NCBI RefSeq assembly: GCF_001042475.2
Contig: NZ_LECW02000012.1
Location: 124,001 to 188,000 of the forward strand
DNA from: Bacillus glycinifermentans
GTDB taxonomy: Bacteria; Bacillota; Bacilli; Bacillales; Bacillaceae
DNA length: 64,000 bases
Direction: 5' to 3'
Made by a program: the position numbers and the translations under genes. The notes under the pieces are model-generated. The model did no database searches, was not told where the DNA came from, and saw only the letters and a list, made by a program, of their open reading frames with translations. Below are positions 33,186-41,602 of the stretch, in pieces; the first letter of the stretch is position 1, and each line of letters begins with the position of its first letter.

Positions 33186-34004
33186 CTAAAATGCGCTTTG
33201 ATAGATGAGTCTGAGTCCGACCAGAATCAGAACGAGCCTCATGATGAAAACGATCGTTTTCGATTGCATCTTTTTATTGATAAAAGCGCCGAGCTGCCCC
33301 CCGAACCAGGCGCCCGGTATGAGCGCCAAAGCATAAAGCCAGTTGACATGGCCGCTCACAACGTGGCCGACAGATCCTGCAATCGAAGAAAGGAAAATGA
33401 TAAACATCGATGTGGCGACTGCGACCCGCGTCGGAAATAAAAACAGGAGCATCATCGCCGGCACCATTAAAGAGCCTCCGCCGATCCCGAATAAACCGCC
33501 AAGGAAGCCGACGAAACACGCGATTGCGATTCCTGCCCAAGGCTGGTAGGAATACGTGTAATCGTTCCCCTCGTCATCTTTAAACGTTCTGATGATGCCG
33601 GTGTGCTTTTTGTCCAACTGCTTCGCTTTTTTCTTGATCATGAGCGACAAAGATATCAAAATCATAAATATTCCAAACCAGAGGGAAAACGAATCCGTGC
33701 TGAAATATTTTGACACATGGGCGCCGATAAGGCTTCCCGGCCCGGACCCGATAAAAAAAATAAGCCCGCTCTTATAATCGACGGTTTTGTATTTCATATA
33801 AGCGATCGTTGAAGACAGGCCCGTAAATATGATGACAAAAAGCGAAGTGCCCACCGCCATTTGCGGTGTAACGTGGTGAAATAGCCCCGTAAAGCCCGAT
33901 AAAAAAAGCAAAGAAGGAACGATGACGATCCCGCCTCCAAGGCCGACGAGACTGCCGATGGTTCCCGCGATCAAACCGAGTATGATCAGTATAAAATATT
34001 CCAT
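33186..34004 (-). CDS. yunE: TSUP/TauE-SafE family membrane transporter YunE
   Basis: The 272-aa protein has about eight membrane segments in two homologous halves. Each half carries the glycine-rich family signature: GTIGSLVGLGGGIVIVPSLL at the N-terminus and GFLGGLFGIGGGSLMVPAMM near residue 165. A hydrophilic loop (KKKAKQLDKKHTG) separates them. Relatives move sulfite, sulfonates or other anions; the substrate here is unknown. It lies 18 bp downstream of yunF. Confidence 0.9.
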   Translation of the reverse strand: MEYFILIILGLIAGTIGSLVGLGGGIVIVPSLLFLSGFTGLFHHVTPQMAVGTSLFVIIFTGLSSTIAYMKYKTVDYKSGLIFFIGSGPGSLIGAHVSKYFSTDSFSLWFGIFMILISLSLMIKKKAKQLDKKHTGIIRTFKDDEGNDYTYSYQPWAGIAIACFVGFLGGLFGIGGGSLMVPAMMLLFLFPTRVAVATSMFIIFLSSIAGSVGHVVSGHVNWLYALALIPGAWFGGQLGAFINKKMQSKTIVFIMRLVLILVGLRLIYQSAF

Positions 34005-34022
34005 GAATAAGTCCTTCTTTCA

Positions 34023-34874
34023 TTAGCTGAATAAATCGAGCTGCCTTGGCGTAAGCCCTTGATATTCAAGGCCGAGCAGCTCCATCATTTGTTTTCCGTT
34101 CGCGGCCGCGTCGCCGCCTGAATTGTTGTTGAACAGCACGTAAAGGTCTTTCGACTGCCGCTTTAAAAGTTCCAGGTTTTTCGTCCAATCTTTCAATTCC
34201 TGTTCATTATATAAATACAAATACCTGACTTCCCGCCAGTTTTGCCCTGAAGACGGACGAGCCCAGCCTTCCTTATTGCGGCCGTGAAAACGGACGAGCG
34301 TCTTTTCGCTGTCTGTCGCATGAAGAACGGTCGGAACGCTCCCTTCCCCGATCTGCGGTTCATCGCAAATGCTGTGTATCCAGCCTTGTTCTTTCATAAA
34401 GGCAAGCGTCTTATCGTGAAATTGGGGCATGAACCATGACCTGTGCCTGAATTCAAGCGCACACGGGACGTCCCCCATTTTCTCCCTGCACCACCTTAAG
34501 TAATTGACGTTTTCTTTTCTGCAGTCAAACCAGGGCGGAAACTGGAAGAGAACCATCGCTAGCTTTCCAGCCTTTATGTAAGGGGCGAGCGACAGTTTAA
34601 AGGCGTCAAACATCTCATCCTTTGAATCAAAGGGAATGTCGCCGCGCTGATGGCCGGTCATTCCCTGATAGGCTTTTATGATAAATTGAAAGGACTCCGG
34701 CGTTTCTTTTACCCATTTTTCGTTGTTTTTTTTCGGCTGGATTGCGTAAAAGCTTGCATCAAGCTCGACGATCGGAAAATGGGACGAATAGTGTATCAGC
34801 TTTTTTTGGCTGTTTGTCTTGGGCGGATACAGGCTGTCATGATCCCCCCATCCGGTTAATCCGATATAAATCAA
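34023..34874 (-). CDS. yunF: DUF72 TIM-barrel protein YunF
   Basis: A 283-aa DUF72 protein with the family marks YIGLTGWGDHDSLYP, HFPIVELDASFYAI, FQFIIKAYQGMTGHQRGD, MVLFQFPPWF and VLFNNNSGGDAAANGKQM. It is cytoplasmic with a predicted TIM-barrel fold; activity is unknown. AGGTGAACGAG precedes the ATG. It is the first gene of the yunFEDC direction. Confidence 0.9.
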   Translation of the reverse strand: MIYIGLTGWGDHDSLYPPKTNSQKKLIHYSSHFPIVELDASFYAIQPKKNNEKWVKETPESFQFIIKAYQGMTGHQRGDIPFDSKDEMFDAFKLSLAPYIKAGKLAMVLFQFPPWFDCRKENVNYLRWCREKMGDVPCALEFRHRSWFMPQFHDKTLAFMKEQGWIHSICDEPQIGEGSVPTVLHATDSEKTLVRFHGRNKEGWARPSSGQNWREVRYLYLYNEQELKDWTKNLELLKRQSKDLYVLFNNNSGGDAAANGKQMMELLGLEYQGLTPRQLDLFS

Positions 34875-34998
34875 TCTCGTTCACCTCTCTTTTTAGTTTA
34901 TCACAGGTTTTTTCGAGAATCCTTTATTTCGGCCTGCATGTTAGCATTTCCTTCTCCCGAATCTTTATCATAAAAAAGAAGCCGGCACAGCCGGCTCC

Positions 34999-35532
34999 TT
35001 AAGGCGTTTTCTTCGGAAAAAAGGTAAAGCTGAAGCTATAGAGAAAATCGATGGCGAGAATGACGGACCATAAAGCAGCAGTACGGATTAAAGCTTCGGT
35101 TCTGTCAAAATCACCGATAAACAAGTGCAATCCACCTAAAAGCGCCGCCCCGATCGCCCAGGCGGCAAAATGACGAAGCCAGCCTGCCCGCTCTTTTTTG
35201 GCGTGTACCTTTCCGTACAGCGGCCTTTTGTCAGGCTTCGGACCTCCGGCAAAGCGATGGGCGAACCGGACATCCGCCCATTTGATCATCCGGCTGCCGA
35301 ATGCGACGCTGACCCCGATGTAGACGGCAGCCAGCGCATGCAGAGTATCCGCTTTTGCCCCATTGTACAAATCGGCGGCCGTCGCTATAAGCAGCAGCAA
35401 ATCGAGTACAGGCGTTGCGGCTAGAAACAACAAGCCGATTTTTTTCATACCGGCAATATATCGAAAAAACAGACCTAACAGAATAAACACCCAAAATCCG
35501 ATTTCACAAGCAATAATCAGCAATCCGATCAT
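34999..35532 (-). CDS. integral membrane protein, YmcC-like
   Basis: The 177-aa protein has five or six membrane segments (1-25, 31-52, 63-80, then after a basic loop 118-140 and 150-170). The loop HRFAGGPKPDKRPLYGKV is cytoplasmic by charge. It is paired divergently with a TetR gene. In B. subtilis, YmcC sits next to the TetR regulator PksA, and size and layout agree, so I infer that relation. Function unknown; its promoter overlaps the shared operator. Confidence 0.7.
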   Translation of the reverse strand: MIGLLIIACEIGFWVFILLGLFFRYIAGMKKIGLLFLAATPVLDLLLLIATAADLYNGAKADTLHALAAVYIGVSVAFGSRMIKWADVRFAHRFAGGPKPDKRPLYGKVHAKKERAGWLRHFAAWAIGAALLGGLHLFIGDFDRTEALIRTAALWSVILAIDFLYSFSFTFFPKKTP

Positions 35533-35560
35533 CTATGTTTCCCGCTCCTTTTTAATACAT

Positions 35561-35615
35561 TTGTGCTAAAAAGATAATAACACAGATGTATGAAGTAGCA
35601 CAAGTGTGTTATAAT
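35561..35615. promoter_or_regulatory. divergent promoters with TetR-type inverted repeats
   Basis: TTGTGCTA (35561-35568) and TAGCACAA (35596-35603) are perfect arms, as are AACACA (35579-35584) and TGTGTT (35605-35610). On the minus strand TTGTGC (35603-35598) with TATTAT 18 bases on serves the membrane gene. On the plus strand TATAAT (35610-35615) serves the regulator. Confidence 0.65.
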
Positions 35616-35621
35616 GAATAT

Positions 35622-36209
35622 ATGCCAAAAATCGTTGATCACGAAAAACAAAAAGAAAAAATTGCCGAGGTCGTCTGGAAGGTGATCCAAAGAGAAGGAC
35701 TTGACCATTGCACCGTCAGAAAAATCGCGGAGGAGGCGGGGCTTTCCGCTGGAGCCATGCGCCATTACTTCCCGAATCAGTCCCAGCTGTTCATCTATTC
35801 TATGCAGCTGGTCACAAACCGGGTGAAGGCCCGCATCGAACGGATGACATGGACGGGAACGCCTGCCGACGATGTAAAGCAGCTTCTGCTTCAGTTTTTG
35901 CCCGTAGATGAAGAAAGAAAGCTGGAAATGGAAGCATGGCTGTCATTTACGGCGAAATCGCTCAGCGATCCGGAGCTCCGGCCGTTACGAAAGGAGATGA
36001 ACGAAGGAATTTATTCAGCCTGCCAAAAGGCTGTTGAAGCGCTGGCGCAATCCGCCGGAAATCCGGATATTGATGTGCCGATGGAAACGGAGCGGCTGTA
36101 CGCCCTTATCGACGGACTTGCGCTCCACTCGGTCCTGGAGCCCGGACAAGTGTCGCAAGAAGTGATCGATTCCGTGCTGACAAGCCATTTAAAGTCCTTG
36201 GCCATGTAA
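35622..36209 (+). CDS. TetR-family regulator, PksA-like
   Basis: The 195-aa repressor has an N-terminal HTH (KEKIAEVVWKVIQREGLDHC, then VRKIAEEAGLSAGAMRHYF) and a helical ligand domain. I start at the ATG at 35622. TATAAT ends only 6 bases before it and no ribosome binding site is present, so the transcript is probably leaderless. It is divergent from the YmcC-like gene and likely represses both through the inverted repeats. The name rests on similarity to B. subtilis PksA and its neighbour; no pks genes follow here. Confidence 0.85.
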   Translation: MPKIVDHEKQKEKIAEVVWKVIQREGLDHCTVRKIAEEAGLSAGAMRHYFPNQSQLFIYSMQLVTNRVKARIERMTWTGTPADDVKQLLLQFLPVDEERKLEMEAWLSFTAKSLSDPELRPLRKEMNEGIYSACQKAVEALAQSAGNPDIDVPMETERLYALIDGLALHSVLEPGQVSQEVIDSVLTSHLKSLAM

Positions 36210-36215
36210 CAAAAA

Positions 36216-36247
36216 AAAACAGCCTGATGGTGGATTCAGGCTGTTTT
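36216..36247. terminator. terminator of the TetR gene
   Basis: AAAACAGCCTGA pairs with TCAGGCTGTTTT, with A9 before and T4 after, so it may work both ways. Confidence 0.85.
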
Positions 36248-36355
36248 CTTTCGTTCCGGCGGTTGAATCAAGCCGGATTTTTCCTCGTCCTTATCGTTAA
36301 ACAGATTTTCATAAAAAGCGGCTGCGCATGAATGGGAATGGCCCAGGCTGCCTCT

Positions 36356-37558
36356 TTATACCTTTTCCGGAATTGCAGCGGTTTGCTTTTTCCGTCCCCA
36401 GCCGACCGCCGCCAAAAAGCTTAATACAAGAACAGCCGCGCCAAACACGTATGGAATTTCGATGTTCACGTCGAACAGCAGCCCCGCAACGGCAGGTCCG
36501 ACAATGTTGGCAAGGCTCATGAAGGCATTGTTCATTCCCGCGGCAAAGCCCTGCTCATCTCCGGCCATTTTCGAAATGAGCGTATTGATTGCCGGGCGGA
36601 GGATAGATGTCAGCATAAAGAAGACGATCGTCGCGCCGAACACAAGCCAATACGATCCGGCCAGCGAACAGACGACGAGCGCTGCAGCCGAGCCGATCAA
36701 TGTGATGTTCATCAGACGCTTTTCACCGAAGCGGTTCGTGAGCATCCCAAGGGCGACGGCTTGCACAAACACGCCGATCAAGCTTGCCGCCGTGATGACA
36801 AACGCGATGTCCCCCGGTGTAAACCCGTGCTTGTGATCGACATACAAACTGAAGACGGCTTCAAAATTCATGATGCCGAAGTTCAAAACAAACACCAAAA
36901 TGAGCAGAAACGCATACGGCGATTTCAGCGCCCGCGTCATTTGCTTCAGCAGGGGTTCGCGCCGCTCGCCGGACCGCCGCTTTTCAAGCATCTTTTCTTC
37001 GCTGAGCGTTTCCGGGAGCACGAAAAGCGACAGTACTGTTGCCACGCAGGCTAAACCGGCTGACACGTAAAACGGAAAAGCGAGCCCGTACGCCACCAAA
37101 TAGCCGCCTGCTCCGGGGCCGATGACAAATCCGAGTGACATCGCCGCACTGATCAGCCCCATCCCTTTGCTGCGGTCCTTTTCTGAGGTGATGTCCGCGA
37201 TATAGGCAAACATCGCCGGAACCAAAAAGGCCGCCCCCGCTCCGCCCAAAAGGCGCGAAACAAACAGAAGCCACATCTGGCCGGCCCAGGCAAAAATGAG
37301 CTGTGAAACGGCAAACGCTCCGATGCCGAGTATGATCATTTTCCGCCTGCCGTATTTATCCGTCATTTCCCCTGCGACAGGCGAAAACAGCAATTGCGTA
37401 ATACCGGATGCCGCGATTAACAGGCCGAGCGTCCCTCCCGAGGCGCCGAATTTTTCTATAAATGTAGGCATGAGCGGAATGATCAGCCCGATGCCGAGCA
37501 TGACGATAAATACGTTCAGCATAAGGATATATAATCTGGCCATATTTTTCATGCGCAT
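36356..37558 (-). CDS. MFS multidrug efflux transporter (Bmr/Blt/NorA type)
   Basis: The 400-aa protein has 12 membrane segments. Motif A is GEMTDKYGRRKMI (about residues 62-74). The antiporter motif C is GFVIGPGAGGYLVAYG (about 138-153), and SRLLGGAGAAFLVPAMFAYI lies between. These place it in the DHA1 proton/drug antiporters close to Bmr and Blt. Two ATGs (37558 and 37552) share AAGGAAGGGG. The TetR gene next door points the opposite way and could control it, though its operator lies on its far side. Substrates cannot be predicted. Confidence 0.88.
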   Translation of the reverse strand: MRMKNMARLYILMLNVFIVMLGIGLIIPLMPTFIEKFGASGGTLGLLIAASGITQLLFSPVAGEMTDKYGRRKMIILGIGAFAVSQLIFAWAGQMWLLFVSRLLGGAGAAFLVPAMFAYIADITSEKDRSKGMGLISAAMSLGFVIGPGAGGYLVAYGLAFPFYVSAGLACVATVLSLFVLPETLSEEKMLEKRRSGERREPLLKQMTRALKSPYAFLLILVFVLNFGIMNFEAVFSLYVDHKHGFTPGDIAFVITAASLIGVFVQAVALGMLTNRFGEKRLMNITLIGSAAALVVCSLAGSYWLVFGATIVFFMLTSILRPAINTLISKMAGDEQGFAAGMNNAFMSLANIVGPAVAGLLFDVNIEIPYVFGAAVLVLSFLAAVGWGRKKQTAAIPEKV

Positions 37559-37974
37559 ACCCCTTCCTTTTCGTTTGAAAACAGGACTTTTTATTTACGG
37601 TCAAACTGCTACTCAATCAGTATATCCAGCGGTGGGTTTAAAGTCTAGTTTTTTCATATTTTATTTATTTTGTATATTTTTTCTTTACAAATGAATGCAT
37701 AATTAATTTTTTTGAATTCAGGAATAAAGGGAGGGCGTTAAGTTTATCGCGGCCGCAGGCAACTCGGAAAGCCGGCGGAAAAACAAAAGAGAGAGTGTGC
37801 CTTTCGGGCATAATCCGGCGATCGAAAAAGTGTCCGGATCGCCGAACGCCGGCTTCAAGGGAAAACAGATTTAGATATCATTTACAAGACAGTAAGAAAA
37901 CCGTAAACATAATGACATTTCTTTTTCACGAAATATTTGGATAATAAAAGAAACGAAAAGGAGGTTTTCGCTCG
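37559..37974. other. 416-bp intergenic region upstream of bsn
   Basis: No gene is seen. The left 170 bp is very AT-rich (leader of the MFS gene). The middle, 37740-37860, is sharply GC-rich and folds strongly (separate entry). The right part is AT-rich and leads to the bsn ribosome binding site AAAGGAGG. Confidence 0.6.
37769..37855 (+). ncRNA. candidate structured RNA (three-way junction)
   Basis: AAGCCGGCG (37769-37777) pairs with CGCCGGCTT (37847-37855) as a 9-bp closing stem. Inside, TGTGCC/GGCATA (37796-37801 and 37807-37812) forms one hairpin, and CGGCGATC/GATCGCCG (37816-37823 and 37837-37844) forms a second. The joining strands are A-rich. No open frame and no T tract are present. 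I match it to no riboswitch class that I know. Strand is assumed from bsn. Confidence 0.4.
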
Positions 37975-38791
37975 ATGATCAGAATGTCTGTGCTGCCGTT
38001 TATGCTGATGCTGTCATTCCTTTGCATGCCTGCCGGACAGGCGAAGGCTTTTTCCCTGCTTCCGCTGAAACCATTGTCTTACAGCTCCTCCGCTCCGCAA
38101 GATTATTACGAGGATGCGGAAGGAAAAACCGGGAAAGCGTTGAAACAGGCGCTTCACGATGCAATCGACGATCATACACAGCTTACGTACAGCCAAGTAT
38201 GGGACGCGCTGAAAACGACCGATGAAGATCCGGCCAACCCGAACAACGTTCTTTTATTGTATTCCGGGGATTCCCGCTCCAAAAACGAAAGCGGGGGAAG
38301 TACGGGGGATTGGAACCGGGAGCACGTCTGGGCTAAATCGCACGGCGAATTTGGAACATCTAAAGGTCCCGGAACAGACCTGCACCATATCAGGCCGAGC
38401 GACGTACAAGTGAATTCAGCGCGGGGGAACCTTGACTTTGACGAAGGCGGCGCGGAGTATCGCGATGCCCCCGGAAATTATTATGACGGGGATTCATGGG
38501 AACCGAACAGCCGCGTGAAAGGCGATGTCGCCAGAATGATTTTTTATATGGACGTCCGCTATGAAGGCGATGACGGATATCCCAACCTTGGAAATGAACG
38601 ACAGGACGAACAACGGCTCTAATCCGTACCACGGCAAAATGGCCGTCCTGCTGAAATGGCATAAAGAAGACCCTGTTGATAACCTGGAAAGGAGAAGAAA
38701 CGATATCATCTATGAGCGCTACCAGCATAACCGCAATCCGTTCATTGACCACCCGGAGTGGGCCGAAGCAATCTGGGGGCCAGGGGCGTAA
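37975..38791 (+). pseudogene. bsn: extracellular nuclease Bsn (endonuclease I family), frameshifted
   Basis: The first 204 codons encode a signal peptide (about 1-26) and the endonuclease I core with the GDWNREHVWAKSHGEFG active-site block, GPGTDLHHIRP and VNSARGNLDFD. After RYEGDDGYPNL the frame runs into a stop at 38622. The family continuation LEMNDRTNNGSNPYHGKMAV ... HRNPFIDHPEWAEAIW follows in another frame to 38791. One extra T in CCTTGG (38588-38589) explains the break. Repaired length would be about 271 aa. A base-calling error is possible; if real, the enzyme loses its last third. Confidence 0.85.
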
Positions 38792-38814
38792 AGCAGCATG
38801 CTTTGGAACAAACG

Positions 38815-38839
38815 AAGGCGCTTTTCCGGCGCCTTTTTT
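38815..38839 (+). terminator. terminator of bsn
   Basis: AAGGCGC pairs with GCGCCTT, followed by T5. It abuts the stop of the convergent ATPase gene. Confidence 0.8.
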
Positions 38840-39929
38840 AGATGGACGCCTCTGTTTCGGGATCAAAAAAGACGGCATGCTCCATGCTGACGGACAGACA
38901 GATCACCTCTCCGGGGGCAAGGCTTCTTTCTCCGTCAAGCCTTGCAACAAACTGCGCTTCTCCGATTGCGGCGTGCAGAAATTGTTCAGGCCCCATATTT
39001 TCGCTTAACTCGACCTTCGCTTGAAAGCCTGTCCCGTCCGGTTGCCCTTCTTTTATATGTTCAGGCCGGATACCGAGAACCGCTTCCTTCCGGATGTAGC
39101 CTTTTCTTTTTAACCGACCGCTTTTTTCTTTCGGGATATGAAGACGAATTTCCGAATTGGCGAAAAACAACTCACCGTTCTGCTCATCGATGACTCCCTT
39201 TAGAAAATTGATGCCGGGCGAGCCGATAAAGCCTGCGACAAACTGATTGGCCGGATGGTGATAAATGTCGTGCGGAGTTGCCACCTGCTGGATTTCCCCG
39301 TTGTACATCACGACAATCCGGTCGCCCATCGTCATCGCTTCTGTCTGATCATGGGTAACATAGATGACCGTTGTTTCAAGCCGCTGATGGAGCTTGCTGA
39401 TTTCCGTTCTCATTGCCGTTCTCAGTTTGGCATCCAAATTGGACAGGGGCTCATCCATTAAAAATACCTGGGGCTCGCGGACGATCGACCTGCCGAGTGC
39501 AACCCGTTGTCTCTGGCCGCCTGACAAGGCTTTCGGCTTCCTTTTTAGCAAATGGCCGATCTCCAGGATCTCAGCAGCCTCATTAACGCGCTTTTCGATT
39601 TGCTTTTTTGAAAACTTCCTCAGCTTCAGGCCGAACGCCATATTGTCAAACACGGTCATGTGCGGATACAGGGCATAATTTTGGAAGACCATCGCAATAT
39701 CGCGGTCTTTCGGGTGCACGTCATTCATCAGCTCTTTCCCGAGGTAAAGCTCTCCTTCTGTCAGCTTTTCCAATCCGGCCGTCATTCTGAGCGCCGTCGA
39801 TTTTCCGCATCCGGAGGGACCGACGATGACGAGAAATTCTTTATCCTTTACTTCTAAATGAAAATCTTTTAAAGCGTAATGCTCTGGCCCGTATTTCTTA
39901 TGGACGTGGCGAAACGTTAGTGAAGCCAT
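38838..39929 (-). CDS. yurJ: sugar ABC transporter ATP-binding protein (MsmX/YurJ type)
   Basis: A 363-aa CUT1-family ATPase. Walker A is GPSGCGKST (about residues 38-46), the Q-loop is MVFQNYALYPH, the signature ALSGGQRQRV, Walker B VFLMDEPLSNLD and the H-loop THDQ. A C-terminal TOBE/MalK-type domain follows (LGIRPEHIKEG). The ATG at 39929 follows GGAGAGG. It is divergent from frlR, beside the FrlMNO permease genes that lack their own ATPase, so it is the likely energiser for fructosamine uptake. Confidence 0.9.
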   Translation of the reverse strand: MASLTFRHVHKKYGPEHYALKDFHLEVKDKEFLVIVGPSGCGKSTALRMTAGLEKLTEGELYLGKELMNDVHPKDRDIAMVFQNYALYPHMTVFDNMAFGLKLRKFSKKQIEKRVNEAAEILEIGHLLKRKPKALSGGQRQRVALGRSIVREPQVFLMDEPLSNLDAKLRTAMRTEISKLHQRLETTVIYVTHDQTEAMTMGDRIVVMYNGEIQQVATPHDIYHHPANQFVAGFIGSPGINFLKGVIDEQNGELFFANSEIRLHIPKEKSGRLKRKGYIRKEAVLGIRPEHIKEGQPDGTGFQAKVELSENMGPEQFLHAAIGEAQFVARLDGERSLAPGEVICLSVSMEHAVFFDPETEASI

Positions 39930-39978
39930 GTATACCCTCTCCTTTTGCAGCAATTTTTACGTCTCTGTCATCAGCGAA

Positions 39979-40008
39979 TTGTATTATAACGTAATAATAC
40001 ATTATAAT
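39979..40008 (+). promoter_or_regulatory. frlR promoter with palindromic operator
   Basis: TTGTAT (39979-39984), 18-base spacer, TATAAT (40003-40008). GTATTAT (39981-39987) and ATAATAC (39994-40000) are perfect arms around AACGTA. It shares the core TATAACGT with the frlB palindrome, so FrlR probably controls its own gene and yurJ here. Confidence 0.6.
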
Positions 40009-40039
40009 ATTGGTGAATACGTGAAGGAGGACGTTCATT

Positions 40040-40768
40040 TTGTTAAATAACGATAGTTCCAAACCTCTGTATGTTCAGCTCAAACAAATCATATCAGACG
40101 ATATCAAGCGGGGCATCTATTCGCCGTCGGAAAAGCTGCCCGCTGAAAATGAACTTTGCGAAATCTATAATGTCAGCCGCATTACCGTCAGAAAAGCGAT
40201 TTCCGATCTTGTCGAAGAAGGCTATCTAACACGGCAGCAAGGAAAAGGGACTTTCGTAAAAAGCCCGAAAATGAAACGGGAGCTGGTTGCCGTAAACGGC
40301 TATTCCGAATATATGATGTCAACCGGGAAAACTCCGAGGCATAAAGTCATTTCCGCTGAGAAAAAAGCAGCCCCCCGGCACATTGCGAAAAGGCTTCAAT
40401 TACCGCCGGAAAGTCCTGTGCTCGAGCTGAAGCGGATTTTGTTCAACGATGACATGCCGTTCACATTTGATATCACGCACTATCCGCTCAGCCGGTTTCC
40501 CGATATCGACCGTTTCATCAGCGACTCCGTGTCCATGCACCACATCTTAAAAACCGTATATCAAGTAAGCCCTGCTTACAATACAAAGCTGTTAAACGTC
40601 GTCTTTGCCAAAGCGGAAGACAGCAAGCATTTGGCATGCGACATCGGGGATGCGCTGTTTGAAATTGATAAAGTCGCCTACGGCGCAGAAGACGCCCCCA
40701 TTTATTGCTCGTTGTTTCTGATGCATACGAACCGCGTCACATTCACGATCAACAGCTCTCAGGCATGA
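40040..40768 (+). CDS. frlR: GntR/HutC-family regulator of fructosamine genes
   Basis: The 242-aa regulator has an N-terminal winged helix (residues 1-75: PLYVQLKQIISDDIKRGIYS, LCEIYNVSRITVRKAISDLV, GKGTFVKSP) and a C-terminal UTRA sensor domain (about 95-235). The start is a TTG 9 bases after GAAGGAGG. UTRA domains bind phosphosugars; for FrlR the expected effector is a 6-phosphofructosamine. Its 3' end overlaps the convergent frlD by 10 bp with no terminator between. Confidence 0.9.
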   Translation: MLNNDSSKPLYVQLKQIISDDIKRGIYSPSEKLPAENELCEIYNVSRITVRKAISDLVEEGYLTRQQGKGTFVKSPKMKRELVAVNGYSEYMMSTGKTPRHKVISAEKKAAPRHIAKRLQLPPESPVLELKRILFNDDMPFTFDITHYPLSRFPDIDRFISDSVSMHHILKTVYQVSPAYNTKLLNVVFAKAEDSKHLACDIGDALFEIDKVAYGAEDAPIYCSLFLMHTNRVTFTINSSQA

Positions 40769-41595
40769 TCCTTCAATGAAAAAGGGCGTCCGCAGCCGAA
40801 AGCCCCGTATGTCAGACATGTGTCTGCCGCGGCTTCGGCTGCTCTGCCAAGAGCCTTTTCCAGGCTGCTCCCGTTCATATAAGCCGTCAAAAAACCTGCG
40901 ATAAAGGAATCCCCCGCCCCGAGCGTGTCAATCGCCTGCACCGGAACGACAGGCTGTTCGGCGATATCTCCTCCCCGGCGCAAAACAGCGCCCTCTTCTC
41001 CCCTTGTCACGCATACCGTCTCAGCGCCAAACCGGCTTGCGTCTTCAAGCAGGAGAAGGCATTCCTCCTTTGTCAAACCGCTCCCCGAGAAGAAAGCATA
41101 TGTCAAATGAGGGCAAACCCGTTTCATGTACTCCCTGTCATGCGTTGTCGAAAAATCGAATGAAACGGCAGCAAGCCGGTAAAGTTCGGGAAGCGCGTGC
41201 TCGATCCGGCTGTACACGCTCGTGTGCACGACATCGTGGCGCGCGATGAAAGCGGCGTCTTCTGCGGTCAATATCAGACCGAGCTCAGACTGGATGCCGC
41301 CTTTGTTTGAACGGACGAACACCCTGTCGCCGTGTTCGTTCAGCTTGACGACGGCCATTCCGTTTTGTCCGTGTGCGCGCCGGATTCTGCTGATGTTGAT
41401 TCCCTCCTGCTTCAAAACCTGTAATACATGATCTCCCGCTTCATCATTGCCAAGGATGCCGATATATGAAGCACGGGCCCCCGCCCGTTTTGAAAGGACG
41501 GCGACATTTAGCGCATTTCCTCCGGGATAGAACATATCCTGATCTTCGTAATAATCGACGACATTGTCACCAATCGCAAGCAGCTGCACATCCAT
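40759..41595 (-). CDS. frlD: fructosamine kinase FrlD
   Basis: A 278-aa PfkB-family kinase that phosphorylates fructosamines at C6 after uptake. It carries LAIGDNVVDYYED and YPGGNALNVAVLSKRAG at the N-terminus. The PfkB signature with the catalytic Asp is DTLGAGDSFIAGFLTAYM (about residues 222-239). GGGAGG lies next to the ATG. It is the last gene of frlB-O-N-M-D and the partner of the deglycase FrlB. Confidence 0.93.
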   Translation of the reverse strand: MDVQLLAIGDNVVDYYEDQDMFYPGGNALNVAVLSKRAGARASYIGILGNDEAGDHVLQVLKQEGINISRIRRAHGQNGMAVVKLNEHGDRVFVRSNKGGIQSELGLILTAEDAAFIARHDVVHTSVYSRIEHALPELYRLAAVSFDFSTTHDREYMKRVCPHLTYAFFSGSGLTKEECLLLLEDASRFGAETVCVTRGEEGAVLRRGGDIAEQPVVPVQAIDTLGAGDSFIAGFLTAYMNGSSLEKALGRAAEAAADTCLTYGAFGCGRPFSLKDHA

Positions 41596-41602
41596 TCCTC
41601 CC

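Noticed and set aside
37740-37860. Known riboswitch (c-di-GMP, c-di-AMP, SAM, cobalamin, purine)
   Set aside because: The core motifs of these classes that I can recall are not present, so it is reported only as an unassigned structure.
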